64,000 bases of DNA from Dipodascopsis uninucleata var. uninucleata. Lineage: Eukaryota; Ascomycota; Lipomycetes; Lipomycetales; Lipomycetaceae. The stretch lies in contig JAJLTO010000013.1 of NCBI GenBank assembly GCA_030568195.1, forward strand, positions 310,001 through 374,000, read 5' to 3'. The translations under genes and the position numbers were made by a program. Positions 9,173 through 18,814 of the stretch are shown piece after piece. The notes beneath the pieces are model-generated. The model was not told the origin of the DNA. It did not search any database and worked only from the letters and a program-made list of their open reading frames with translations. Numbering within the stretch: position 1 is the first letter of the stretch; each line of letters opens with the position of its first letter.

Positions 9173-10945
9173 TCATTTTCCAACACAGAATTTAGAGAAA
9201 ACAACGCCTAAGACTTCCTCTACCCCAATAGATCTACCAGTGATCCGACCTATTGACTCAGCGGCATATCTGATCTCTTCAGAGGCAAAAACAACATCTT
9301 CGGCGGCAGCATGCTCTGTAGATATTAAGGAACTTGTTAGTAATACATCTATTAATGTCAAATAAAATACAATTACCTAAGAACCTCTCTAAACTTGGAA
9401 CAACATCGTCTCTTAAGATTTCTTGAACGCGCATGGATGCACCTATCGGTAGTTCTGAACTGACATCCACGAAATCTGATAGATATGTAACAACATGAGA
9501 TAGAACTTCTTCTATACCTGTTTCATGCAAGCATGATATAGGAAATATAAGTTCTTCAGGTATACTCATATCCTTACTTACCGCCCGTTTTAATTGTACA
9601 ATTTCACTTTCCGGCTTATCCAATTTGTCAATTTTGTTTAAGCAAACAATTATTAATTTCTTACGTATCTCATGGCCTGATTCATTATCGCCTAGTTTTT
9701 TTAATCTCCTTATCTCATCACGAACCGTCTCGTGCCAAAGGAGGTTTTCTTCCTTCGCCGGTAGAACAGCAATAATTATGTCAGCACTCTCAGTCTTTTT
9801 CATTGTTCTAACTATTCCCTGTGACTCTACTCTATCGACAGACTCTAATGAGCGGAGCCCAGCGGTGTCAATTAGAATAACTTTATAACTGCCGATATCT
9901 AGGCTTATTTCGATGGTATCACGAGTGGTTCCTGGAATGTCACTCACAATAGCGACGTCCCTTCTAGCCAGAATATTCAAAAGAGAAGATTTACCAGCAT
10001 TTGGAGGACCTAAAAGAGAAAGTTTTGCTCCAGAAAGAACGATCTCAGATCTTTGGATCTGCCTAACGTGACTTCGAATTTTGTTTAAAAGCATTGTGAC
10101 TGTACTTATCGTACTGGGTAAAAGAGACTCAGAGTTATCAAAGTATCCTTCTTCTGAAAAATCAATGATCGCAGACATTTGGCTCATGATTTCCAATAAG
10201 TCTTCACGCCATGATTCGTAAACTTTTGCTGAGCGTCCCTGTGTTAAGACTCATTGTCAGGAAGACCTTAACAAATCGTAAGACATGAAATCATACCTCC
10301 GCAAGATTCACAGCTGCTACTCTTTGCATCTCGGTCTCTGCGTCTATCATATTACCTATACCTTCTACCTGGGTGAGATCAAGCTTCCCGTTGTCGAATG
10401 CTCTCCTTGTGAATTCTCCAGCTTCTGCGTAACGAACGGGCGCCAAGATGTCCTCTGTTTGTACGTCGTTTTCGCTTGTTCCATCTTCAACCTCGCGGCC
10501 ATACGCTCTGACTGCTGCCAAAACAGAATTGACGACAGCTCGACCCCCATGCACATGAAGCTCGACAACGTCTTCTCCGGTAAATGAATTCGGGCTGGGA
10601 AAATACACTGCCAGCGCTTCGTCCAAGATTTCTGCATACTGACCGAGACTAGACACTGTTGGAGAGTAGAGTCGGCGTAGATACACCTTTCTACTCTCTA
10701 TATCAAAATTATTGCGACAAAGACGCTTCAAGATCTAATATGCAAATCTTAACAGCTGACAATGTTTAAACTTCTTCATAATAGCAATATAGCTCTGTAT
10801 ACTGATCACTTACCGTCTTACTTCGAGGCCCTGAAAGCCGGATCACAGCTAGAGCTGCACGTCCTTGTGCGGTAGAAAGCGCATATATCGTAGGATTAAT
10901 ACAAGTCGACGACCATCGACGACCAGCTATATTAAATTGACGCAT
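9173..10945 (-). CDS. MSS1: Mitochondrial tRNA modification GTPase (MnmE family)
   Basis: Minus-strand exons are 10814-10945, 10297-10734, 9377-10238 and 9173-9315, giving 524 residues (yeast Mss1 has 526). The three junctions are [28 protein letters not shown] and [15 protein letters not shown]. The family order is complete. An N-terminal tetrahydrofolate-binding domain carries [21 protein letters not shown] and [15 protein letters not shown] helical domain is split around the G domain, with P-loop GPPNAGKSS, the switch [16 protein letters not shown] and NKID. The C terminus is FCVGK, whose cysteine is catalytic in MnmE. With Mto1, this protein installs the (carboxymethyl/taurino)methyl group on U34 of mitochondrial tRNAs. 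The first exon starts [13 protein letters not shown], a short Arg-rich presequence. It is divergent from the CYC2-like gene. Confidence 0.95.
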
Positions 10946-11263
10946 CTGTATTCATTGCAGCTGTCATAGAACAAACCTATATCTGTTTAGAAAATGAGTT
11001 GAGAGTCGAATATACTTTTCGAAAGAAATCAGTACCGTAATTAGGTATAGGTCCCTGACTAAATTAACCACAATGTTTATTCCATATAAGGAAATGTTTT
11101 GGTATTTTTAACGATAAAATCCTGAAAAGGAAGAGCCACGATGTACGACCAAAGGCCTAGCAATATTTTACGAGAAAAAATCTTGACCACACTATATTAT
11201 TGAGCTATTGACTTCATTGTATTTAGTGGCACAACGGTCTTTCACTCACTGCAGTAGACCAGA
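10946..11263. other. Divergent promoter region, MSS1 / CYC2-like
   Basis: 318 bases lie between two divergently transcribed mitochondrial genes. The sequence is AT-rich and I see no recognisable element. Confidence 0.5.
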
Positions 11264-12985
11264 ATGTCACTAAAGCTATGTCGGAGAATTGGCTCTGGTA
11301 CAGGATATCAATTCTGGTTAACTAATTTAAATAGATATGCGAATTTGTTGGCTACTGTCAATATTCGACTTGTTTCCTCTGTACCTCATGGTCAAAACGA
11401 CATTGATAGAGATAACAGATTGAACAGTAATTTACCTGTAATTGAGTCGCAGAATGCTGTGCCTACAAGTAATATCTCTGGAAAAGCTCCGTCATATACT
11501 AGACTAACCTTTGAAGCACCTAGACTACCGAGCTTTAACGGAAACGATAATAATGGTGGAGGCGGAGCAGATCACGAAAAAGATGGATCAAGCAAATGGA
11601 GACCTCACTTGAAGATTATTCTAGGTACAGCCGGATTCATCTGGACAGTATGGGTAGTAAAAACATTTGTAATAGGGGATCAAGAGGATCCTGGTGACAA
11701 GGAAGATGCACCTATTTTGGACCCAAATATGTTTACAGGATTCATCGTGACTCATCGTGAAGAAGTTGGGAGAGACTGTGTTCTCCTTGAACTTTCACCA
11801 CCTTGGCAAAAAGTCCGTCATTGGCAAGGTAGGCATCGCTCAAAGCCTCCAGAACAAGACCCTCGTGATCCTCCTCTATCAGGGGATCCTGGGGTTGCCG
11901 GTATTTGGGATGGTTCACGCATATGGTCAGTAGAGGTAAGACAGCCCGACTTACAGGTGGTTAGAAAATACACACCTCTACCACTCTATTTTTTCTTAGG
12001 ACTTAAGCCAGTAGTGGAACAGAAAGGCAATGACATGAATTTCAACACAGACTTGAAAGACAATTCTGCTATGATTGAAAATGCCAAAGGAAGACCTCAA
12101 GATTACAAACTTGTTCGAACTTCGCTGCTGAAAATGCTAGGAAATGATATCAATGAAGATGAATGCAAAATCGTATTACTTGTTCGACGATACAATGATG
12201 GAGAGGTTTCTCGATGGCTTTATAATAGAAGTGTTGGTTCACGTATTCAGCTTAGAGGACCATTTATCGAATGTTCGCTACCGAAAGAAGTTCAGCCTCG
12301 GTCTTTAACAGATTTCAAACGTAGATACCGCGAGCATAAGTCAGAAGATACGCCTCCACTAAGAGTACCAATGATAGATAGGCCATCTAGACTGAGACCA
12401 GATTTTAGACCGTATGCGAAAGATATGGTATTTTATGCAGGCGGTACTGGAATTGCATCGGCATTACAAGTGTTACTATCTAAGAATCCTATTCCCGGAA
12501 AGATGATCTTGCATTACTCCGTACGAGATAGGAATGATATAGTATTTCCGCGCTTCCTTAATTTCCTTGAGAAGACAGGACGTCTTGAGCTTCATTTACA
12601 TATTGACTCAGAACCCAAGACAATTTTAAGAGAAAATGACGTGCAATGTTTGTGGACTGAAGAAGACGAAAAAAAATGGAAAAAGAGCACTAAGAACACT
12701 CTGGAGACTTGGGATCTTGAACAATATAAAAACGCAATTGAGCTCTATAATGCACGGATGAAGTATCATAGGGGGAAAATCACAACTAAGCCAAGATATA
12801 CTGTTGTTTCTGGACCTGAAGGATTCATAGAATATGTGGCTGGAAAGAGGGCTGATGTTTCCACTCTTAACACCTCCATATCGTCATCATCAGCAAATAC
12901 TGCGGATGTTCAGAACGAACAAGGAAAAGTAGGCGGATTATTAAAGAAGAAAGGCTGGGACGAAGATCATGTTTATAAATTATAA
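11264..12985 (+). CDS. CYC2: CYC2-like mitochondrial FAD-dependent oxidoreductase
   Basis: Single exon, 573 residues. It has an Arg-rich N terminus (MSLKLCRRIGS), a disordered Gly/Asn-rich stretch (about residues 92-110) and one membrane anchor at about 116-138 (LKIILGTAGFIWTVWVVKTF). A ferredoxin-reductase-like module follows. The FAD-binding part includes FIVTHREEVGRDCVLLEL and RKYTPLPLYFFLG. The NAD(P)-binding part has the glycine-rich FYAGGTGIASALQVLLS at about residue 390, then LHYSVRDRNDIVFP, and VVSGPEGFIEYV near the end. Yeast Cyc2 is an inner-membrane flavoprotein facing the intermembrane space that keeps the apocytochrome c heme-binding cysteines reduced for heme attachment. The anchor plus reductase layout matches. 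A generic cytochrome-b5-reductase-like enzyme is the alternative. An insertion rich in Pro and Asp (about residues 190-215) interrupts the FAD domain. Confidence 0.75.
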   Translation: MSLKLCRRIGSGTGYQFWLTNLNRYANLLATVNIRLVSSVPHGQNDIDRDNRLNSNLPVIESQNAVPTSNISGKAPSYTRLTFEAPRLPSFNGNDNNGGGGADHEKDGSSKWRPHLKIILGTAGFIWTVWVVKTFVIGDQEDPGDKEDAPILDPNMFTGFIVTHREEVGRDCVLLELSPPWQKVRHWQGRHRSKPPEQDPRDPPLSGDPGVAGIWDGSRIWSVEVRQPDLQVVRKYTPLPLYFFLGLKPVVEQKGNDMNFNTDLKDNSAMIENAKGRPQDYKLVRTSLLKMLGNDINEDECKIVLLVRRYNDGEVSRWLYNRSVGSRIQLRGPFIECSLPKEVQPRSLTDFKRRYREHKSEDTPPLRVPMIDRPSRLRPDFRPYAKDMVFYAGGTGIASALQVLLSKNPIPGKMILHYSVRDRNDIVFPRFLNFLEKTGRLELHLHIDSEPKTILRENDVQCLWTEEDEKKWKKSTKNTLETWDLEQYKNAIELYNARMKYHRGKITTKPRYTVVSGPEGFIEYVAGKRADVSTLNTSISSSSANTADVQNEQGKVGGLLKKKGWDEDHVYKL

Positions 12986-13949
12986 CGAAAATATAATAAG
13001 AAGCATGTATGTAAATAGATCTATTGATAGAGTATATAACACAATTTTGTACAAACAGTCAGAAAAGTCAGCCAGTGAATGTCTTGAGTTTTGTTTCTCT
13101 CGCTCTCTTGCCTTCAGATAAAACAAGTTCAAACAAAACACCGCAAAAGCTAAATGATGCTAGAATTAATCAACTAGTTTACTGAATATAGATTTTGAAA
13201 TAAGTAATAGACAATATATCAAATGCGAGATAGGCTATAAAAGAATGAAATTGTTATAAAGAAATAAGTATTGACAATAAAACGAAATAATCATAAATAT
13301 CTACCACCACATGAGATCTGTAGGCAGGCATCTATTCCTTTATCTTTTTCATATCATTGTTAAAAAAGACGTAAAAGTAGATCGTACATCCCTTACAAAA
13401 AAAAAACAAAAATACGTCTGTCACAAAAAAAATATGATCGTAAGTAATATTAGAATGACATTTGACGAGACGACTAAAAAAAATCAAAAACATCAAAAAG
13501 TCAAAATAGGCTCGCCAACAACTGAGACATTGAAATCTTCAGAATATATGGATAAGATGACAAAGCAACGGTTGAAAAACAGTACCAGGTAGCCACACGT
13601 TTATACACACCAAAAGTTGTGTTCCTTTTGTTAAAATACTATTCAATGAATGGACAACTAGTGTATCTAAATCCATGATCTCATTCAAACGTTATTAATC
13701 AAAATTCTTATTCATCTTAAGATACGCCATCTGAGAGTATTTCAGCCTTTTTTTTTTGACTTTCAATATCAAATTAAAGAATAAATCCAAAGAGACCATA
13801 CCAACTAGTAACTCCGCAGCTAAGTTTAAAAACTAAAAAGAACAAAACAGGTTGAGAAAACTAAATGAGACAAAACAAACACCCTTTTTTAAGAGTTAAA
13901 TATATAAGGTGGAAAGCTAAGAGTCCGAATTAAAATATTGCAAATATAT
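12986..13949. other. Convergent intergenic region, CYC2-like / GYP7
   Basis: 964 bases of very A-rich and T-rich sequence include several runs of seven or more A. A 93-codon frame at 13311-13592 is lysine-rich because of the A runs and is not considered a gene. The stretch presumably holds both 3' untranslated regions. Confidence 0.6.
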
Positions 13950-16094
13950 TTATGAATCATAGCCATCAATGGGAATCGTATCTTTGACAACAATGATTTC
14001 TTTCGACAACAGTTCTCGAAGAACATCGCTTATTATCACGCGACCAGCTTCCGGCTTGAGGGGAAGTGTTTTGTCACGACCGCCGTTATGACCATTTGTG
14101 GATGCAACAGGTGATATAGGCGAAGTCCAATGAGAACCAGAATGTGGCTCTTTGTTCTTACGATCAATTGCTTCAACTGTATGTTGGAAACGATAAAATA
14201 ATCTTTCAGCTCTAATCAATGTATCTTCAAGGTCTATGGTCTTAGATAATTCATTAACGTACTTTAGAACCTCGTCAAAATGCTCTAAGTGCTCCATTAT
14301 GACATCTTTATGCTTATCTAAAATGGCAAGAGCAACAAAGAGAACAAATTGGCTAGAGAGATAGTCTGTCCATAGCACTTCCCACAAACGGAGAACGTCA
14401 TCCCACTTAAACTCGCGCTTAAACCAGACCAGTAACATCCTAAACATAAAAAAGAAATTTGTGGAGTCGGCTTTCTCAAGATGTGTATAAAGTTTCGGCT
14501 CCATAAGTTGGACTAGGTTATCCAACGCAAGAAGCTGGCGATGCATTCCTGACTGATCGCGTAGAAAATTGCGCTGCATTCTTTCCATGAAGCCAACAAA
14601 TGCCCAAAAGGCTACTGCATCGTCTTGAACAACTGCGTAAATCGGAGACAATAAATCGCTCATCCCTTGAACATAACCTAGAGTTCTATTGTATTCGTTA
14701 TAAGTTATGAGCATGTCTTTAAGCTGTTCAAGATGGACGTTTGTTCCGACACTTGCGAACGGAGAATCAGGGTCTGGATGAGGTGTATCTTCTCCAGCAA
14801 ATAGAGAAATATTACGGTCAGTTCGATGGACATCCTTCTCTATCCTATTTCTCTGATCTTTGAAGTGGGGATCTGTCTGCTGACGCTCAATATCATCCCA
14901 CCATTGTCGTTTAAGTCTATAATAGTCATCTCGTTTCGACGCCATAATCGTCTGTCTCTCAATCTGTGAACTATCCCATGGATACACTCCTAGTAGAAAC
15001 AGCCAGGCCTCACTCCGAATACCACGCGCAAGACCACCATGGAACACTCGTTCCTTTACCTCGCTAACGGTAACACATAGCCGGCCAGAGTGATCAAAAA
15101 ACGCTCTCCATTCATCCTTGGAAACCTCGTTTCTACGTTCGACTCTGTTATCAATATTGAGAATTTCAAAATCACCGACCATGGAACCAATATGATCTCC
15201 AGAATCTGTCCAAATTATTTTAGTCTTGTTACGTTCTGCTTCCTCTGATATAGTTAATGCCCATTTGGCAAGATATACACGAGCACTATCGAAATCATCA
15301 CCTAATTGTCGAACTTCTGGAACATTGAGCATGGCCCGAACGGCCGGTGGTGAATTGCCAATTACATCTTGTGCAGTCTTACGGGAAAACTTCGTTACCC
15401 GAGCAAAGCGTTCTAATATATTCCATCGTGCATCTTTCACTATCTGAGAGAGCGATTCATTTTTTTCTATGCGAGCACTAGGAGGACTAAATGATAAAAG
15501 ATCATCAGGATCAGGATTAATCAGATATAAACGTTGCTCAAATGTTGACTTCTCCACAATGCAATATTTTCGAATATATTTCATAAATTGATCTCCACCC
15601 CAGAAAAGATCTCCATCTGGAGCAAATGGTGTAAATTTTTTATTTCTCATTTTCTGCTGTAAAATTGTGCTCTGACTTTCAGAGTCATGAAAAAACATAG
15701 CAGGAACGACATCTTCATCTCGCGTGTGAACAATAATAGAACCCCACCACCAGCCAAGAGAAGGAGGACGAAGCATGATCGAATATATACGTCGCAGAGG
15801 GATACCAAAAGCAAAACTGGATACCGATGAAATAGGCGGCAAGCTGACAGTAACTTCATTGGACTGAGGGAGAGAATCGTCCAGGTGAAGGTCAACTTTA
15901 GAGTAAGCCTTTAAGTCTTCAGGCTGCAAATGTGATTCTGGAACCCATGACAGTAGAATGTCTCTCTCAGAACCACCTGGAGGTCGAATCAAGGCGATAA
16001 AACCTGCAATATTGTCTTTTGCTGACGATGTTGGGTGAACATATACCTTAGATTTGGAAAAAAGTAGTACTCCGCGATTTGATGGAATATCCAT
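13950..16094 (-). CDS. GYP7: Rab GTPase-activating protein, TBC domain (Gyp7 type)
   Basis: Single exon, 714 residues, starting at the ATG at 16094 (MDIPSNRGVLLFSKSKVYVHP). The N-terminal DUF3548-like region (about residues 1-230) is typical of Gyp7/TBC1D15. The TBC domain follows at roughly residues 345-620. Its landmarks are VFHGGLARGIRSEAWLFLLG, the arginine-finger motif IEKDVHRTDR and the glutamine-finger motif YVQGMSDLLSP. FFFMFRMLLVWFKREF and LWEVLWTDYLS close the domain. Both catalytic fingers are present, so it should be active. In yeast the target is the vacuolar Rab Ypt7, with some activity on other Rabs. The tail is Ser/Pro/Gly-rich with a final helix. It is tail-to-tail with the CYC2-like gene. 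Confidence 0.93.
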   Translation of the reverse strand: MDIPSNRGVLLFSKSKVYVHPTSSAKDNIAGFIALIRPPGGSERDILLSWVPESHLQPEDLKAYSKVDLHLDDSLPQSNEVTVSLPPISSVSSFAFGIPLRRIYSIMLRPPSLGWWWGSIIVHTRDEDVVPAMFFHDSESQSTILQQKMRNKKFTPFAPDGDLFWGGDQFMKYIRKYCIVEKSTFEQRLYLINPDPDDLLSFSPPSARIEKNESLSQIVKDARWNILERFARVTKFSRKTAQDVIGNSPPAVRAMLNVPEVRQLGDDFDSARVYLAKWALTISEEAERNKTKIIWTDSGDHIGSMVGDFEILNIDNRVERRNEVSKDEWRAFFDHSGRLCVTVSEVKERVFHGGLARGIRSEAWLFLLGVYPWDSSQIERQTIMASKRDDYYRLKRQWWDDIERQQTDPHFKDQRNRIEKDVHRTDRNISLFAGEDTPHPDPDSPFASVGTNVHLEQLKDMLITYNEYNRTLGYVQGMSDLLSPIYAVVQDDAVAFWAFVGFMERMQRNFLRDQSGMHRQLLALDNLVQLMEPKLYTHLEKADSTNFFFMFRMLLVWFKREFKWDDVLRLWEVLWTDYLSSQFVLFVALAILDKHKDVIMEHLEHFDEVLKYVNELSKTIDLEDTLIRAERLFYRFQHTVEAIDRKNKEPHSGSHWTSPISPVASTNGHNGGRDKTLPLKPEAGRVIISDVLRELLSKEIIVVKDTIPIDGYDS

Positions 16095-18034
16095 TGTCAA
16101 ACAGAGCTGTGATTTGTATTAAGTGCTAGTTATCCGATCTAAGCGATCCACCTAGACAGTACTTCTTGTTCACAGATAGATTAAAGAAAATCTAATGCTT
16201 TCAAATTAACTCGACCAAGTTGAATTCCCTACTTAGTTGTACTAGGCGGTAATCCTAATTTCCGTTAGCTTGGCTAGTTATTAGAGATACGACAAACGAC
16301 GCTGGAAACCAAATATTATCCGGCAGATTATTTTCTTCAGATATTGCCTCCGACCTCGCTGTAATCAGACTCAATCTTCGATAAAAATTAAATATGACCC
16401 TAGCGTAAAGGAGCCTTTAATTCTCTTACCGTTCAATTTAGACCCTAATAATCCAACTAAAAATTAAATTGTTCAACTATAGGTCGAATACACAGTTGAA
16501 GGACGAAGAAGCAGAGGTCCTTAGGTTATAAAAATTTATTGAACAATAAAAGTCTGTCAAATGCACTAGACTTTTCGATGTACAAGGACGAACCCGACGA
16601 ACTATCCAGCTTGATAAATGCAACGATGCAAATACTGTTGATGACAGTGATCGTTTATGTATTCGAGATATCGCCGCCTCCTTAGCCTAGGGATTCCGCT
16701 TTAAAGAGTACCTTACTGACCGGATAACGAAGTCGTAGGGGACAAAAATCGTACTTAACTCTGGCGGATCTTGTGTGAGATCTTTCTTGATATGTATTAA
16801 ACTCGCCCAAGAGAATATACAGCACAAAATGGTCTAGAAGAAATTCAATTCTTGCTGTTCATGCGATCAAAATGTATGAGCTAACTCTCATCTTATATTT
16901 ATCTAGTTGATTTTTCCTCCGTTCTATCTTCTCCTGAACTGAGAGATGTTTTCACTTTAGAATATCTTGCCTTTAGGTAAAAAAAAATGTACTGGATATG
17001 TAAATGGGACAGAAAAGACTTTTACATGAAGGACAGCAGAAATTTTGAATATAGAGCTAGTCGAAATCTGATCGCTCTGGATGATTCTCTTTTGTTAAAG
17101 CGGCAGACACTATATTTGGGTACAATACCACGTATCGGTGGTCTCGTTAGATCTACATTATTTGTATGTAATCACGCGTAAAACCTTCATTTGAAGAACA
17201 GTGGATGCAGTAATCCGAGACCCAAAATAACTACTAAACAGCCAACCCAAAAAGGACGCCTTCTGCTATCTTCCGACGATTGTTTATTTTACTGTAAACC
17301 ACAAGATGCCACTGTTATTCTATATTAACGACTCATAACAATAGTACAATTAACATAGTCTGAGGATTTTTAAAGTAGTCCTCGGTCAAATACTCGGGAA
17401 TACTGGAAAACTGTATAGACGGAGATATACGATAGCAAAACAAATATTAACCTTTGAGCCTCGTCACCACTACTTGCCAGAAAAAAGATACATTTATATG
17501 CCGCGTTGCAACTTGGCTCTATGACATCAAGAACGCATTAGCTAAAGCTGAATGCTGTGCAATGATCTAAAGAAAATCACGCTTAGTGTAGAAGATTAAG
17601 AGCTCCGAGATCACGAAGAATAATTTGTACTATTCCCACATTATATATTATATTATATTAGTCTGATACTATTTGCATGCTGACATATGGTACAAAGACT
17701 ATGATTAAAAAAATTCTCTAAAAAAAATTCTCTAAAAAAAATTCCACAACACCGTAACCCTCTCAGATGCGAGGAGAAATAAAACAAAAAATTATTGTAA
17801 AATTGCTGTAGAAAAAACTAAGACATCAGTATCAAGAGAGTATTATCTCTCTATCTATTAGTACTGACGACTCACAGTGGCCGCAGATGCATCGGATTGA
17901 AAAATTATATATAGCTGACACGTAATCAGTACTCAATACCCCTGAAAAAAATTAGGCGAAGACTATTACGAATTCTTATCATGTAAACTTAATGAGTCAT
18001 TGCCACTGTTTTGACATGAATTCTATCTTACGAA
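16095..18034. other. Gene-free region upstream of GYP7
   Basis: 1.94 kb lie between the GYP7 start (minus) and the MSO1-like stop (minus). I find no convincing coding frame, tRNA or transposon. A 64-codon frame at 16987-17181 has no coding character. A small tandem repeat lies at 17707-17744 and an alternating TATAT tract near 17640-17660. The length is unusual for this compact window. Confidence 0.5.
17707..17744. repeat. Tandem repeat, unit about A(7-8)TTCTCT
   Basis: Two and a half copies of a 13-14-base unit made of an A run followed by TTCTCT (the last copy reads TTCC). It lies in the 3' flank of the MSO1-like gene and looks like slippage-derived sequence. Confidence 0.75.
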
Positions 18035-18814
18035 TCATCGTTGGTAGTATTGCTGATTCTGCGTCATGTACGCATTCTTGGAGGGACCGTACGTAGATTG
18101 CGGCGGCTGATGCTGGTAGTGTTGACTTGCTTTTAGAGTAATCGATGATGCAGACCCTGGCAAATGAGTCGACTGTGAAGAGACAGAGCTCTGAGCACTT
18201 ACACTGCTAGACGGACTGACGGGTCGTCGGCGGAGACGCTCGCGCACTCGAGAATCACTACTGCTTCTGCCGGATTCAACGGTCTCGCTGCTCGCTCGAG
18301 ATTGAAACGAGGGTGCTTCGGGTCCTAAATAGGCTTGGCTATTCATGCCATTTACATGGTGATCCACAGGACCACGACTAGAATATTGAGAATGTGGCTG
18401 CTGTTGCGATCGCTCGTATATATCTTGCAGGGAAACCTTTGGCGTAGATCTAGCTGTGTGGGAGGATAATGATCCTTGGCTGTGATAGCCATCTTGCCGG
18501 TGCGTATCTTGCCGATGCATATCGTGAGCCATATCTGGCATTGAGTTGCTCTGTCCGCGTAAAGAAACGGCAGCTCTAGTCCGGTTTGAGAGTCTGAGAG
18601 AATTCACAGAATGTTGTGAGGATTGCTGAGCTACTTGACCACCTAGAAACGCAGGGATGCTGCCATAAGTTTGCAAGTAATAGTTCACTAGCACTTTATG
18701 AACATGAGTGTCCTCTTCAGTGTCGCCGTCAACATCGCTATGCGATGTTACAGTCGCCGAACCATAGCGTTTTATACGAGACCAGAAGCCGGTCGACTGC
18801 TGTGTAGTCGCCAT
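18035..18814 (-). CDS. MSO1: MSO1-like Sec1-interacting protein
   Basis: Single exon, 259 residues. The N terminus has FWSRIKRYGS, then an acidic DGDTEEDTHVHKVLVNYYLQ block at about residues 29-48, then GSIPAFLGG. That order (short amphipathic basic segment, ED-T-H-VL--YY helix, short Pro-containing end) matches the Mso1 Sec1-binding domain. Residues from about 65 on are low-complexity (Ser, Gln, His, Arg), with a basic RVRERLRRRP cluster near residue 195, and are likely disordered. Yeast Mso1 (210 residues) binds Sec1 and membrane at sites of polarised secretion and sporulation and helps SNARE assembly. The call rests on one short motif, and the rest is unconserved, so I hold it at moderate confidence. 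A very long gene-free region lies upstream. Confidence 0.65.
   Translation of the reverse strand: MATTQQSTGFWSRIKRYGSATVTSHSDVDGDTEEDTHVHKVLVNYYLQTYGSIPAFLGGQVAQQSSQHSVNSLRLSNRTRAAVSLRGQSNSMPDMAHDMHRQDTHRQDGYHSQGSLSSHTARSTPKVSLQDIYERSQQQPHSQYSSRGPVDHHVNGMNSQAYLGPEAPSFQSRASSETVESGRSSSDSRVRERLRRRPVSPSSSVSAQSSVSSQSTHLPGSASSITLKASQHYQHQPPQSTYGPSKNAYMTQNQQYYQR

Noticed and set aside
13311-13592. 93-codon lysine-rich frame
   Set aside because: It is produced by A-rich runs in the convergent 3' flanks, with no domain-like order and no splice context.
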